Counted from the stretch's first letter, positions 10,501 through 20,181 are shown. The stretch is 64,000 nt of DNA from Winogradskyella tangerina (GCF_003260205.1 NZ_QERF01000011.1:1-64000); one strand, 5' to 3'. Notes: generated by a model from the letters alone, not told the origin. Made by a program: numbers and translations.

Positions 10501-10614
10501 TGCTAATTTTGCCTCTTCTTCAATTTGGTTAGCCTTGAATGTAAATGATAATTGGTAGATACTAACTAATCCAAAAAGAAGTGCAAACAGTTTAATTATT
10601 CCTTTGTTTTGCAT
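7567..10614 (-). CDS. secDF: Protein translocase subunit SecDF (fused SecD and SecF)
   Basis: A proton-driven RND-family subunit of the Sec translocon that pulls exported proteins into the periplasm. At 1015 residues it is a SecD-SecF fusion, the normal form in Bacteroidota. The SecD part has LGLDLKGGINAIIQI near residue 105, a large periplasmic P1 region (with VLRNRIDGFGVSSPNIQ and ILIELPGARD) and VDANVLIFERIREE near 580. The SecF part starts around 700 with GIDFVGGRTY near 725 and LNDTVVVFDRIRE near 913. The segment at about residues 285-325 is an acidic, low-complexity insert. The Lys-rich, acidic C-terminal tail is cytoplasmic. Confidence 0.97.
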   Translation of the reverse strand: MQNKGIIKLFALLFGLVSIYQLSFTFKANQIEEEAKLAAIAKYDETVKDYQDLRTQSEIDYLDSLKTSKVQVGDKFESIEVYDLFVSQYTYNEVEGNAMKLGLDLKGGINAIIQISVKDILKGLANNSKDPVFNKALADAEELQKDAQESYLESFFRAFDAIKGDTKLASPDIFANRDLSDDIKFDMSDEEVKAVLETKIDESIVSAFEVLRNRIDGFGVSSPNIQRLGNSGRILIELPGARDKKRVVDIITKTAQLQFWETYKAEEMMSYVFEVNQAMVDAAKEEEQETEDTEVNEVEQDTTSSTIEELTGQIDTDTTSVANVNPLGIQGPGNGPVIARFLAKDKKKVLEALNAPENRAKLPSEMRYAKFVWGIQAKDSEFSELYAIKSNRDNQPQLSGAVITDARQDYDQISRPAVSMQMNAKGAKIWEAMTKVAFETQGYIAIVLDDIVYSAPSVTTGPIAGGNSQISGAFSLTEAVDLANVLRAGKLPASAEIIQADEVGPSLGQEAIDSGMKSFLIALAFVLIWMIFYYGKAGIFADIALLLNILLIFGVLASLGAVLTLPGIAGIVLTIGISVDANVLIFERIREELAKGKSQKESIKDGFSNALSSILDANITTGLTALILFVFGTGPIKGFATTLIIGILTSLFTAIFITRLLIDWWVSRGGTLDFATAMTKGLFKNVNINFLKKRKIAYAISGVLLAASLGSLFTTGLDQGIDFVGGRTYQVRFEQPVSTEEITTVLSDPAVFSSAEVKTIGSANQLKISTKYRVEDNSVEADEDVQQKLFEALKPYLPAGMTYTEFQDGSGEAKIGKMLSSKVSPTIADDIKKSSFWAVLGSLVVVFLYILFRFKRWQFSLGAVAAVFHDVLIVLGIFSLTWKFMPFSMEIDQAFIAAILTVIGYSLNDTVVVFDRIREFLNEHTSWEFGKTINASLNSTLSRTLNTSVTTLVVLLAMFIFGAESLRGLLFALIVGVVVGTYSSMFIATPLMYDTAKKGDAAESLKKKVKEEDEE

Positions 10615-10769
10615 TTTGATTTGTTTTACGTCTGAATTTTTGGTTCGTAAATATCGATTTACGAGACCATCAGACTATTGGTTTAAATATTAAAATTATT
10701 TGAAATTTTGCTTTTCTTGATTGATAAAAGCGAACTGAAAATAATGAGATAACTTATAGTATGATCTCC

Positions 10770-11381
10770 CTAGGCTAAAGGCCCAGCTCTAACTTCAGGA
10801 AAGCTATAAGCACAGTGCTCTTTAATAAGTTTTTTATGAATGGCGTTCAAGGTAATTTTAACGCCTTCGGTAATAAATTCGGATTGAATTTGATGTCCTG
10901 AAAAATGCTTTTTAGGATTATTGAATCTATCACTTTTCTGATTGTGTTCTACAACCTGAATACCGTCAAAATCCCAGCTATTCGAGTTACTATTCTCATG
11001 AATCTCAGTAACATTGACTTTATAAGTATCGGACTTTTCATCCGGTGATCCATTACCCGAATGCTCTTTTTCAAAACCATAAGTCAGTTTGAAATTTGCG
11101 TTGTCTGAGAGAATATTTTGAATCTCCTCAACCGCGGTATCGCTGTAATAGGTGATTTTTAGGTGACCGTCGGCATCCTGCCCAACTTGAATCTGTTCAA
11201 CCCCAATAACATGAAGTTTTGTTCTAATTGCATCAACTGTTTTCGCTGTAAGATTATCAGTGATCTCTGACTCTGAAAACTGAATAACAATCTGCTGATT
11301 AGGCGCAACAGGAGTTTCTAAAAACCTAACGATGAAGGTGATTAGAACAATTAAAATACCAAAATGCAGTTTGGATTTCAT
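10770..11381 (-). CDS. Small membrane-anchored protein resembling the SecD P1 domain
   Basis: 203 residues with one N-terminal hydrophobic segment (LHFGILIVLITFIVRFL) and a soluble remainder, so it is probably anchored in the inner membrane and periplasmic. Residues about 45-110 (VDAIRTKLHVIGVEQIQVG, then KITYYSD and ILSDNANFKLTYG) line up in order with the SecD P1 region of the neighbouring SecDF (LRNRIDGFGVSSPNIQRLG, ILIELPGARD, ITKTAQLQFWETY). I therefore read it as a free-standing relative of that ferredoxin-like domain. The C-terminal half is polar and unrecognised. It sits 155 bases upstream of secDF on the same strand. Function is unknown; a link to SecDF is inference. Confidence 0.65.
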   Translation of the reverse strand: MKSKLHFGILIVLITFIVRFLETPVAPNQQIVIQFSESEITDNLTAKTVDAIRTKLHVIGVEQIQVGQDADGHLKITYYSDTAVEEIQNILSDNANFKLTYGFEKEHSGNGSPDEKSDTYKVNVTEIHENSNSNSWDFDGIQVVEHNQKSDRFNNPKKHFSGHQIQSEFITEGVKITLNAIHKKLIKEHCAYSFPEVRAGPLA

Positions 11382-11401
11382 CCCGCGAATATAACAAAAA
11401 T

Positions 11402-11427
11402 AAAGACTGTAGCGAACTACAGTCTTT
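11402..11427 (-). terminator. Terminator of the DUF4412 gene
   Basis: An 11-base perfect stem (AAAGACTGTAG / CTACAGTCTTT) with a UUCG tetraloop when read on the minus strand, followed by a T-rich run. The UUCG loop and T-tract fix the direction as minus. Confidence 0.85.
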
Positions 11428-11459
11428 ATTTTAATATCTTATTTTTTGTTGAGGCCGTA

Positions 11460-12110
11460 TTACATTTCTGTATAACCTTCAGGAGGATTCATACTAAACT
11501 TAGAATCATCCATTTTTTCCGCCTTCAATTCAGTTACTTCAGTTATAATCGTAAGCACTGTATCGCCTTGCAATACGGTAGCTTCACTATATAATGGCAA
11601 ACCGGCAATCTTATCACCGTACTGAATAGTTTGTTGGTTTAATATTGGTCTGATCTTATCTGTTGTAAAAAATCTCATTTTCAGTTCGTTCTCACCTTCT
11701 TTGTAAGTAAGAATTTTTTCTTTACACAGGTAACCAAGAATTGTCTTTGTTTCAGTACCATCTTTAACCTTGATGTTTTCTAAACCAATATTATTGGAAT
11801 CAATATTACTTATTTGATATTTTTTTCCCAACATCGGACTATCCATAAGTGTCAATCCTTGTAGAGTTTCAGAATCGGAGATGACGGCAACATCACCACT
11901 CATAGGATTAGATACCTCAACACGCGATTTAGAATCTTTAAAATAGGTAGTACTAACGACATCTCCCATCAACTCTAATTGTGCCTTAATGGTCTCATCG
12001 TCTGTTGTTAATGTTTGCTTCGCGATAAAAAATCCTTCTGTAATAACTTCTTGAGCAATTACTGTAGTACTGAATAATATCAACAAGGCGAAACTGAATA
12101 GTTTTTTCAT
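11460..12110 (-). CDS. Secreted DUF4412-like protein
   Basis: About 216 residues from the ATG at 12110, which begins a clean signal peptide (MKKLFSFALLILFSTTVIAQ). The longer frame to 12149 adds residues with no export logic and overlaps the mdh terminator. The mature part (EGFFIAKQTLTTDD, SRVEVSNPMSGDVAVISD, KTILGYLCKEKILTYKEG, SMNPPEGYTEM) has the layout of the DUF4412 / LolA-like beta-sheet proteins common in flavobacteria. Such proteins are periplasmic or outer-membrane associated, with no firm function. Confidence 0.75.
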   Translation of the reverse strand: MKKLFSFALLILFSTTVIAQEVITEGFFIAKQTLTTDDETIKAQLELMGDVVSTTYFKDSKSRVEVSNPMSGDVAVISDSETLQGLTLMDSPMLGKKYQISNIDSNNIGLENIKVKDGTETKTILGYLCKEKILTYKEGENELKMRFFTTDKIRPILNQQTIQYGDKIAGLPLYSEATVLQGDTVLTIITEVTELKAEKMDDSKFSMNPPEGYTEM

Positions 12111-12137
12111 AAATATTGTTTTTCGAAATATACAAAA

Positions 12138-12169
12138 AAACCTTACCAACCTATTGGCTAGTAAGGTTT
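12138..12169 (-). terminator. Terminator of mdh
   Basis: AAACCTTAC (12138-12146) pairs with GTAAGGTTT (12161-12169). On the minus strand the stem is followed by seven T. It lies 22 bases after the mdh stop. Confidence 0.8.
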
Positions 12170-12190
12170 ATGTTTATTTATAATTCTTAA

Positions 12191-13117
12191 TTATAACTCT
12201 AAAAGACCATTAGTCTTTTTAACACCCTCAGCACTTTCAGCTAAGTGTGCTTTTTCAGCATCACTTAACGGAACGTCTACAATGCTTTCAATACCGTTTC
12301 GTCCTAATATTACAGGTACGCCGATACAAAGATCACTTAATCCATATTCACCCTCTAAGAAAGCTGAGCAAGGGAACATTTTCTTCTGATCACATGCGAT
12401 AGCTTGTACTAAAGCGCTCACCGCTGCGCCAGGTGCATACCAAGCTGATGTTCCTAATAATTTAGTAAGCGTTGCCCCACCAACTTTAGTATCTTCCTTA
12501 ACTTGATTCAAACGTTCTTCAGAAATAAATTCTGAAACATTAATACTATTTCTTGTTGCGTGTGATGTTAATGGCACCATTCCTTTGTCGCTGTGGCCTC
12601 CGATAACCATACCATCAATATCGCTAATTGGTGCATCTAAAGCTTCTGCTAATCTATACTTAAAACGTGCAGAATCGAGTGCGCCACCCATTCCTATGAT
12701 TTTATGTTTTGGAAGATCCGTAGTTTTATGAGCCAAATAAGTCATTGTATCCATTGGGTTACTCACCACTATAAGAATAGTATTTGGTGAATGTTCAACC
12801 AAACTCGCAGATACTGATTTCACGATACCAGCGTTAATACCGATCAATTCTTCACGCGTCATGCCTGGTTTACGAGGAATACCTGATGTAATTACACAAA
12901 TATCACTATTTGCTGTTTTAGAATAATCGTTTGTACTACCTGTAATTTTGGTATCAAACCCATTTAATGACGCACATTGCATTAAATCCATGGCTTTACC
13001 TTCGGCATAACCTTCTTTAATGTCTAAAATAACGACTTCTGAAGCGAAATCTTTAATGGCAATATATTCTGCACAACTTGCGCCTACTGCACCAGCGCCA
13101 ACTACGGTTACTTTCAT
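12191..13117 (-). CDS. mdh: Malate dehydrogenase
   Basis: NAD-dependent oxidation of malate to oxaloacetate in the TCA cycle, with citrate synthase at 60615-61901. It has 308 residues, of the LDH-like MDH type. MKVTVVGAGAVGASCAEY is the Rossmann nucleotide-binding start, VITSGIPRKPGMTREEL and VVSNPMDTMTYLA are conserved substrate and active-site loops, and VIGGHSDKGMVPL carries the catalytic His. A longer in-frame extension to 13183 exists, but it overlaps a strong promoter (13154-13183) and would precede the transcription start, so I place the start at 13117. Confidence 0.96.
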   Translation of the reverse strand: MKVTVVGAGAVGASCAEYIAIKDFASEVVILDIKEGYAEGKAMDLMQCASLNGFDTKITGSTNDYSKTANSDICVITSGIPRKPGMTREELIGINAGIVKSVSASLVEHSPNTILIVVSNPMDTMTYLAHKTTDLPKHKIIGMGGALDSARFKYRLAEALDAPISDIDGMVIGGHSDKGMVPLTSHATRNSINVSEFISEERLNQVKEDTKVGGATLTKLLGTSAWYAPGAAVSALVQAIACDQKKMFPCSAFLEGEYGLSDLCIGVPVILGRNGIESIVDVPLSDAEKAHLAESAEGVKKTNGLLEL

Positions 13118-13153
13118 TTTATAATTGTTTTTTAGCGTTAAAAAATTCGAATA

Positions 13154-13183
13154 CAAAATTAAGGCTTTAAGGTCAAAATTCAA
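13154..13183 (-). promoter_or_regulatory. Promoter for mdh
   Basis: On the minus strand TTG (13183-13181), a 19-base spacer and TAATTTTG (13161-13154) match the Bacteroidota consensus in both elements and spacing. The start of transcription should be near 13148. Confidence 0.65.
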
Positions 13184-13213
13184 TGACTTATGTCATAGTA
13201 TTCAGAAATAAAA

Positions 13214-13239
13214 AAAGCACAAGACTATGCTTGTGCTTT
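13214..13239 (-). terminator. Terminator downstream of the FN3 remnant and DUF6588 gene
   Basis: AAAGCACAAG (13214-13223) pairs with CTTGTGCTTT (13230-13239), with a 6-base loop. On the minus strand it is followed by a run of T. It lies 24 bases after the stop of the FN3 remnant, where the terminator of an intact gene would be. Confidence 0.85.
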
Positions 13240-13262
13240 CTCTATAAAACAATATAATAATT

Positions 13263-13376
13263 CTAATTTATAATGATATTCTTTGGACCAACCCAATCTG
13301 TTCTAGAGCCATCCACGCAGACTACTCTAATATAGAAATCGTATGGCGTATTTAGAAATAGTCCTTGACTGTAAAA
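13263..13376 (-). pseudogene. Remnant of a fibronectin type III-like C-terminus
   Basis: Between the DUF6588 stop and the terminator there is an open frame of 37 residues plus stop that has no start codon and is closed upstream by a TAG at 13379-13377. It reads ..LNTPYDFYIRVVCVDGSR, then TDWVGPKNIIIN. The YDFYIRVVCxDG..T.WVGP pattern is the F/G-strand end of the fibronectin III domains found in flavobacterial secreted proteins. I infer that most of such a gene has been deleted, leaving its last bases and its terminator. No other copy is visible in the window. Confidence 0.6.
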
Positions 13377-13384
13377 CTAAGTTC

Positions 13385-14401
13385 CTATCTAAATCCAAAA
13401 TTCACACCAACTGAAAAGGCATTAAACTCAGATAAGTGGTATTCTGCGTTTAGTCTGAAAAAACCTAACTTCAATTTTGCTCCCACAGTACCTCTTAATG
13501 CTGAAACATCGTGTGAAACTGAGAAAGGATCTACAATGGTTTCTGAAGTAAGAAATCCATCAGTAACTCTGTAGCTTCCTAATAAATCTGACTCTGAATT
13601 TCCAGTTAAATAGCCCAATCCACCATAAAGGTTAACTACGGGAAGTTTAGTAGAAACTATAAGTTGAAAAAGCCATGTATCTGTATTGTTTTCGAGGCGT
13701 TGATTTTCACCTTCTATGCCCGAAGATTCCGTAATATCATAAGAACCATTCAAGTGATTATACGCCACTAGAGCCGAAAGAGACACTGGCCATAATTTAT
13801 CTGCAGGTAGCCACTCCGTAAATTCAAGTTGAATACCAGCTCCGTACATTCCTAATTCAACATCATCTGTTTCTAGCTTTGGAAAGTATCTTGCTTTTAA
13901 TTCAACTCCACTTCCTAAACCAACCGCAGCTTGAAGGAAGGCCGATGGCACCAAGTTTGCACTTGCATCACCAATTCCCTGTGGAAGTTCTAATTCAACA
14001 GTTTGTGATCCAAATATTGGATCGTCATATTCTACTTCAACAAAAATGGTTGGGTCGTTTTCACCTAATACACTAGCCACGTTCTGTTGACTCGGTCCTT
14101 GAACGAAGGAGACATTATTATACTCCGAGGTATCCATATTGAATACTTTGTCCTCATCGCTTACCAAAGCGGCATTAGCTACAAGTGAAATTTCAAAACC
14201 GCCTAAGGGTTTAACCTTTGCCGAATTAAACCAGTTCGCATTCATACTATGCATGAGGCCACTCGTTCCAGGTGCTAAATAATCTGTTGCAAATCGCTGT
14301 GCATCTTCGACACCAGCTGTAAGTAATACATCCAGGTCATTTTGCGCATTGACCGTAAAAACGGAGGTAAATAAAGTAATACCTAATAGTAGTCGTTTCA
14401 T
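13385..14401 (-). CDS. DUF6588 family outer-membrane beta-barrel protein
   Basis: 338 residues with a signal peptide (MKRLLLGITLFTSVFTVNAQ). The N-terminal block DVLLTAGVEDAQRFATDYLAP, then LMHSMNANWFNSAKVKPLGG, is typical of the DUF6588 family of Bacteroidota. Alternating beta-strand patterns and a C-terminal aromatic end (NFGFR) indicate an outer-membrane barrel. Function is unknown; family members are sometimes compared with FadL/OmpP1-like transporters, but nothing here proves transport. It has its own promoter (TATTTTTG at 14441-14434, minus). Confidence 0.85.
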   Translation of the reverse strand: MKRLLLGITLFTSVFTVNAQNDLDVLLTAGVEDAQRFATDYLAPGTSGLMHSMNANWFNSAKVKPLGGFEISLVANAALVSDEDKVFNMDTSEYNNVSFVQGPSQQNVASVLGENDPTIFVEVEYDDPIFGSQTVELELPQGIGDASANLVPSAFLQAAVGLGSGVELKARYFPKLETDDVELGMYGAGIQLEFTEWLPADKLWPVSLSALVAYNHLNGSYDITESSGIEGENQRLENNTDTWLFQLIVSTKLPVVNLYGGLGYLTGNSESDLLGSYRVTDGFLTSETIVDPFSVSHDVSALRGTVGAKLKLGFFRLNAEYHLSEFNAFSVGVNFGFR

Positions 14402-14433
14402 TTTGGTAGATTTGAATTTGGGCTAGCAATATA

Positions 14434-14441
14434 CAAAAATA
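14434..14441 (-). promoter_or_regulatory. Promoter -7 element for the DUF6588 gene
   Basis: TATTTTTG on the minus strand matches TAnnTTTG and lies 32 bases upstream of the ATG at 14401. Confidence 0.5.
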
Positions 14442-14509
14442 CACATGCATTTTATCTATTTATCGTATTTTTTTGTATTTAGTCGGATTTTTAATCCCTA
14501 GTAAAAAAC

Positions 14510-14537
14510 AAAAGCACCCCAAAACTGGAGTGCTTTT
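14510..14537 (-). terminator. Terminator of gyrB
   Basis: AAAAGCACCCC (14510-14520) pairs with GGAGTGCTTTT (14527-14537), with one G-U pair on the minus strand, and is followed on the minus strand by a T-rich run. It lies just past the gyrB stop. Confidence 0.8.
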
Positions 14538-14559
14538 TCAATATAAATTGTTGTGTTAT

Positions 14560-16557
<1,998 letters not shown>

Positions 16558-16571
16558 CTTCTGAGTACATA

Positions 16572-16579
16572 CAAATATA
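16572..16579 (-). promoter_or_regulatory. Promoter -7 element for gyrB
   Basis: TATATTTG on the minus strand is a perfect TAnnTTTG. Transcription would begin near 16566, leaving a leader of about 70 bases. No matching TTG -33 element is evident. Confidence 0.5.
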
Positions 16580-16857
16580 AGAAATAATGAAGCTTTTTTA
16601 AAGCTTTTTATCGACTTTATGCAATAATTATTAACAATTGTTAAAAACGGAAAAGTGTCTTAAAACGCCTAAAAAGTAGCTTAAATTCAATTTTAACATA
16701 TTTTTTCTAATAGACTTACTGCCAGAGTATTCAAAATTCCTTAGAACGCAGATTTACATTAAATTTTGTACTTCGAAAGTAATAACAAACCGACGAATTT
16801 CAATATATTTCATTACCATATTCTTAAAGATATATTGCAGGTGTTCGATTTGAAATT

Positions 16858-17667
16858 CTAAAAAATATTGTTGTTATGCTTTTGTTTTTTTCTTCTTAAC
16901 TTTTCGGTTAGTAAAAGTGCAATCACTAAAATCAGTACCTGTAAAAGCATACCAATAGTTTCAGTTTGCTGAATCATTTCAGAAGTTGGTTCAATAGCAT
17001 ATTCCAAATTCCAGACACCTTCCCTATTTTCTTTTAGGCCAACCAAGGCTAAAACTACATTCAGCGCCATATGTAACCCTGTTGGCAATGCTATCCCTTT
17101 AGAATAGATCGCTGCCAAACCAAAAACAAAGGCCCAAACACCTGGTCCTAAAAGTTGTACAAAAAAGGATGCTCCAGAAAAATCGTGATACCATGCGAAT
17201 AGCAGTGCTAATAATATTTGAGCTGGCCAAATGCCGTAGTTCTTATAAATTTTAGCGAAGGCATAGCCCCTAAAGATTACTTCCTCCATAAAAGCCAAGA
17301 TAAAAATGCCTGCAAACCAAAGAGGTAAACTCGATAGATCCAGGTCTTCATTCAAGGAAATTCCTAAGCTTGAAAAATTCAATATAATGCCAATCATTAC
17401 AAGAGCAATGACACTTCCAATTAGAAAGCCATACGCAAATTTTAATGGTGTTCTGGCATTCATTGAAAAGCCACCTTCTTTAAGTGATTTACCATCGATT
17501 CGTAAAGCAAAAAAGCTTACAATAAGGGCTATAACAGTAATTAATACCCCTCCAAATCCATACTTACTTACTGAACTAAATGGTAGTACACTCAATAGGA
17601 TTAAAATTAGAATGAAAGAAATGGGCAATAGTAGAGCTGAGCTCAGTTTAATGAACTTGGTTTTCAT
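16858..17667 (-). CDS. CPBP family intramembrane glutamic endopeptidase
   Basis: 269 residues and about eight hydrophobic segments. The CPBP (CAAX protease / bacteriocin-processing) motifs are all there: EEVIFRG (Glu128, Glu129, Arg133), FAWYHDFSG with the second-motif His, and LPTGLHMALNV with the third His and Asn. Family members are membrane proteases; some bacterial ones give immunity to bacteriocins or process peptides, others have no known role. It lies 29 bases downstream of an HTH/DUF4870 regulator on the same strand, so the two are probably co-transcribed. Confidence 0.9.
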   Translation of the reverse strand: MKTKFIKLSSALLLPISFILILILLSVLPFSSVSKYGFGGVLITVIALIVSFFALRIDGKSLKEGGFSMNARTPLKFAYGFLIGSVIALVMIGIILNFSSLGISLNEDLDLSSLPLWFAGIFILAFMEEVIFRGYAFAKIYKNYGIWPAQILLALLFAWYHDFSGASFFVQLLGPGVWAFVFGLAAIYSKGIALPTGLHMALNVVLALVGLKENREGVWNLEYAIEPTSEMIQQTETIGMLLQVLILVIALLLTEKLRRKKQKHNNNIF

Positions 17668-17696
17668 AATAAAAAGTTTTAGATATAGATTAAAAG

Positions 17697-18266
17697 TTAA
17701 CTGGTCTTATTTTTTAAGAACGGAATAGATAAAGGGTATTTACAGGTTTGTTTATTCAAGGCTGAGGATATATTGATCAAACAAACGATGATACCGAATA
17801 CGAAAATCGCAGCAGTAAATATAAAGTTGAAACCGGGTAAGACGAAAAACATGAGGAGTGAGATAATTAGAAGAACATTAAGTGTTGCATGAAAATTTAC
17901 AACGGCTCTACCATGCTCGTCATAGAGTTTATGATCATCTGCTTTACTTACCCATATGAAAAGTGGCACCAATACATTTGCCAAAGGAAAAATTAGCCCG
18001 AAGAATGGAGTTCCATGGATGAGTAACATCCATTTTCTTTCGACAACTTCCTCATTAGGATTTTCTAGTACCAAGAGTTCATCAACATCAATCTCCAAAC
18101 CAGTGGCCAACAGCTTTACAGTCTGCAAATGTGGTTGAACTTCGCCTTTTTCGATTCGTTGAATAGTTCTAACAGCAACAGTACATTTATCTGAAAGTTC
18201 TTCTTGGGTATAGCCTTTTAACTTTCTTTGATAAACTAAATTCTCACTTAAGGATTGATTTTTCAT
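17697..18266 (-). CDS. XRE-family HTH regulator fused to a DUF4870 membrane domain
   Basis: 189 residues. Residues about 8-65 form a Cro/C1-type helix-turn-helix (LVYQRKLKGYTQEELSDKC, VAVRTIQRIEKGE). The C-terminal half (from about 80) is a DUF4870-like membrane domain with three hydrophobic segments and HGRAVVNFHATLN. It is thus a membrane-bound transcription regulator that could sense an envelope signal. It heads a two-gene unit with the CPBP protease. TAGATTTG (18293-18286, minus) is a candidate -7 element 19 bases upstream of the ATG. Confidence 0.88.
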   Translation of the reverse strand: MKNQSLSENLVYQRKLKGYTQEELSDKCTVAVRTIQRIEKGEVQPHLQTVKLLATGLEIDVDELLVLENPNEEVVERKWMLLIHGTPFFGLIFPLANVLVPLFIWVSKADDHKLYDEHGRAVVNFHATLNVLLIISLLMFFVLPGFNFIFTAAIFVFGIIVCLINISSALNKQTCKYPLSIPFLKNKTS

Positions 18267-18413
18267 TTCATTTGTTTTGATGACACAAATCTACATGATG
18301 CACATGGTTTTTTTCACGTCATTTAAATGTCACCTATCTGTCAGTTGCAGTAAATATAGTAGTTTACCGGGCTTCGCATGTCGTAATTTGAAAAATCTTT
18401 AGCAGGAATAAAA

Positions 18414-18442
18414 AAAGAGGTAAGCCAAAAGCAAACCTCTTT
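18414..18442 (-). terminator. Terminator of asnB
   Basis: AAAGAGGT (18414-18421) pairs with ACCTCTTT (18435-18442). On the minus strand the stem is followed by a T run. It lies about 25 bases past the asnB stop. Confidence 0.75.
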
Positions 18443-18468
18443 CATTTATGGTTAGGGTGAAAATTTTA

Positions 18469-20130
18469 TTAATAAGCATCCTCATGAACCTTCGCTACCG
18501 CTCTTCCTGAAGGGTCATTCATGTTTTTAAAAGCTTCATCCCATTCTAAAGCAATTTTTGTGCTACAAGCTACGCTAGGTTCTTGAGGTACACTCAAGGC
18601 AGCAGCATCACTAGGAAAATGCGATTCAAAAATAGTTCTGTAGTAGTACTCTTCCTTATTCTGAGGTGTTTGAATGGGGAAACGGAAATGTGCATTGGCC
18701 ATTTGCTCATCACTTATTTCTTTCTCCACAATGTCTTTTAGAGTATCGATCCAGCTATAGCCTACACCATCGCTAAACTGCTCTTTCTGTCTCCAAGCTA
18801 CACTTTCGGGTAACATATCTTCAAAGGCTTTACGAACCACCCATTTTTCCATTCGTTCGCCATTAATCATTTTATCTTGTGGGTTAATGCGCATGGCCAC
18901 GTCCATAAAATCTTTATCTAAAAATGGCACACGACCCTCAATACCCCAAGCTGCTAAACTCTTATTCGCTCTTAGGCAATCGTACATATGAAGTTTACTT
19001 AATTTACGTACCGTTTCTTCATGAAATTCTTGAGCATTCGGAGCCTTGTGAAAATATAAATACCCACCAAACAGCTCATCAGCGCCTTCGCCCGACAATA
19101 CCATTTTAATACCCATAGATTTTATTACACGCGCCATTAAATACATTGGTGTACTTGCTCTTACCGTTGTAATGTCGTAAGTTTCTAATTGATAAATGAC
19201 ATCTTTAACCGCATCTAAACCTTCCTGGATAGTGAATTTAATTTCGTGATGAACGGTACCAATATGGTCTGCAACTTTTTGTGCAGCTGCCAAATCCGGT
19301 GATCCTTCTAATCCAACCGAAAAACTATGCAATTGCGGCCACCACGCTTGTTCTTTATCGTCGGCTTCGATTCGGCGCTGTGAATACTTTTTTGCAATAG
19401 CAGAAGTCACAGAAGAGTCTAATCCCCCTGAAAGAAGCACTCCATAAGGCACATCACTCATTAATTGCCTGTGAACCGCATCTTCTAAAGCTTGTCTCAA
19501 TTCGGCAATACTAGTCTCGTTGTCCTTTACAGTATCAAAGTCTTCCCAATCGCGCTTATACCACTGAACTAATTCACCATCCTTACTACTTAGGTAATGT
19601 CCTGGAGGAAATAATTCAATTTTTGTACATACACCTTCAAGGGCTTTTAATTCTGAAGCAACATAGAATGTTCCGTATTTATCCCAACCCATATACAATG
19701 GAATAATTCCCATATGATCACGCGCAATGAAATACTCATCCCTTTCCACATCATAGATGGCAAAACCGAAAATGCCATTCATCTCATCAATAAATTCATG
19801 GCCCTTTTCTTTGTACAATGCCAAGATCACTTCGCAATCGCTTTCTGTTTGAAACTTATAATCGGGGAATTGCGCACGCAGTTCTCTATGGTTATAGATT
19901 TCGCCATTTGCTGCAAGGATTAATGACTTATCTTCACTAAAAAGTGGCTGCTTACCTGAAGCCGGATCAACAATTGCCAAACGCTCATGAGCCAAAATGG
20001 CTTTATCATCGCTATAAATACCACTCCAATCTGGTCCGCGATGTCTTATGGACTTTGCCATTTCTAATACCTGAGGTCTTAAAACTTCAGATTTTTGTTT
20101 TATATCAAACGCACATACTATTCCGCACAT
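18469..20130 (-). CDS. asnB: Asparagine synthase B (glutamine-hydrolysing)
   Basis: Makes asparagine from aspartate, glutamine and ATP. 553 residues. The N-terminal class II glutaminase domain starts MCGIVCAFD with Cys2 as nucleophile, followed by SIRHRGPDWSG and LAANGEIYNH. The synthetase domain has the pyrophosphate loop LLSGGLDSS near residue 233 and LSGEGADELFGGY. Length and motifs match E. coli AsnB. A 9-base inverted repeat lies in its upstream region (20153-20181). Confidence 0.96.
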   Translation of the reverse strand: MCGIVCAFDIKQKSEVLRPQVLEMAKSIRHRGPDWSGIYSDDKAILAHERLAIVDPASGKQPLFSEDKSLILAANGEIYNHRELRAQFPDYKFQTESDCEVILALYKEKGHEFIDEMNGIFGFAIYDVERDEYFIARDHMGIIPLYMGWDKYGTFYVASELKALEGVCTKIELFPPGHYLSSKDGELVQWYKRDWEDFDTVKDNETSIAELRQALEDAVHRQLMSDVPYGVLLSGGLDSSVTSAIAKKYSQRRIEADDKEQAWWPQLHSFSVGLEGSPDLAAAQKVADHIGTVHHEIKFTIQEGLDAVKDVIYQLETYDITTVRASTPMYLMARVIKSMGIKMVLSGEGADELFGGYLYFHKAPNAQEFHEETVRKLSKLHMYDCLRANKSLAAWGIEGRVPFLDKDFMDVAMRINPQDKMINGERMEKWVVRKAFEDMLPESVAWRQKEQFSDGVGYSWIDTLKDIVEKEISDEQMANAHFRFPIQTPQNKEEYYYRTIFESHFPSDAAALSVPQEPSVACSTKIALEWDEAFKNMNDPSGRAVAKVHEDAY

Positions 20131-20152
20131 AATTTCTATTTTTTTTAGTTTG

Positions 20153-20181
20153 AGAAAGACTTTAATTCAACTAGTCTTTCT
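20153..20181 (-). repeat. Inverted repeat upstream of asnB
   Basis: AGAAAGACT (20153-20161) and AGTCTTTCT (20173-20181), 9 perfect bases with an 11-base loop, 23 bases before the asnB ATG. It could be a leader hairpin or an operator; there is no T-tract directly after it. Confidence 0.5.

Noticed and set aside
13118..13183. N-terminal extension of malate dehydrogenase
   Set aside because: The extension overlaps a strong promoter and would lie before the start of transcription; family members begin at the Rossmann motif.
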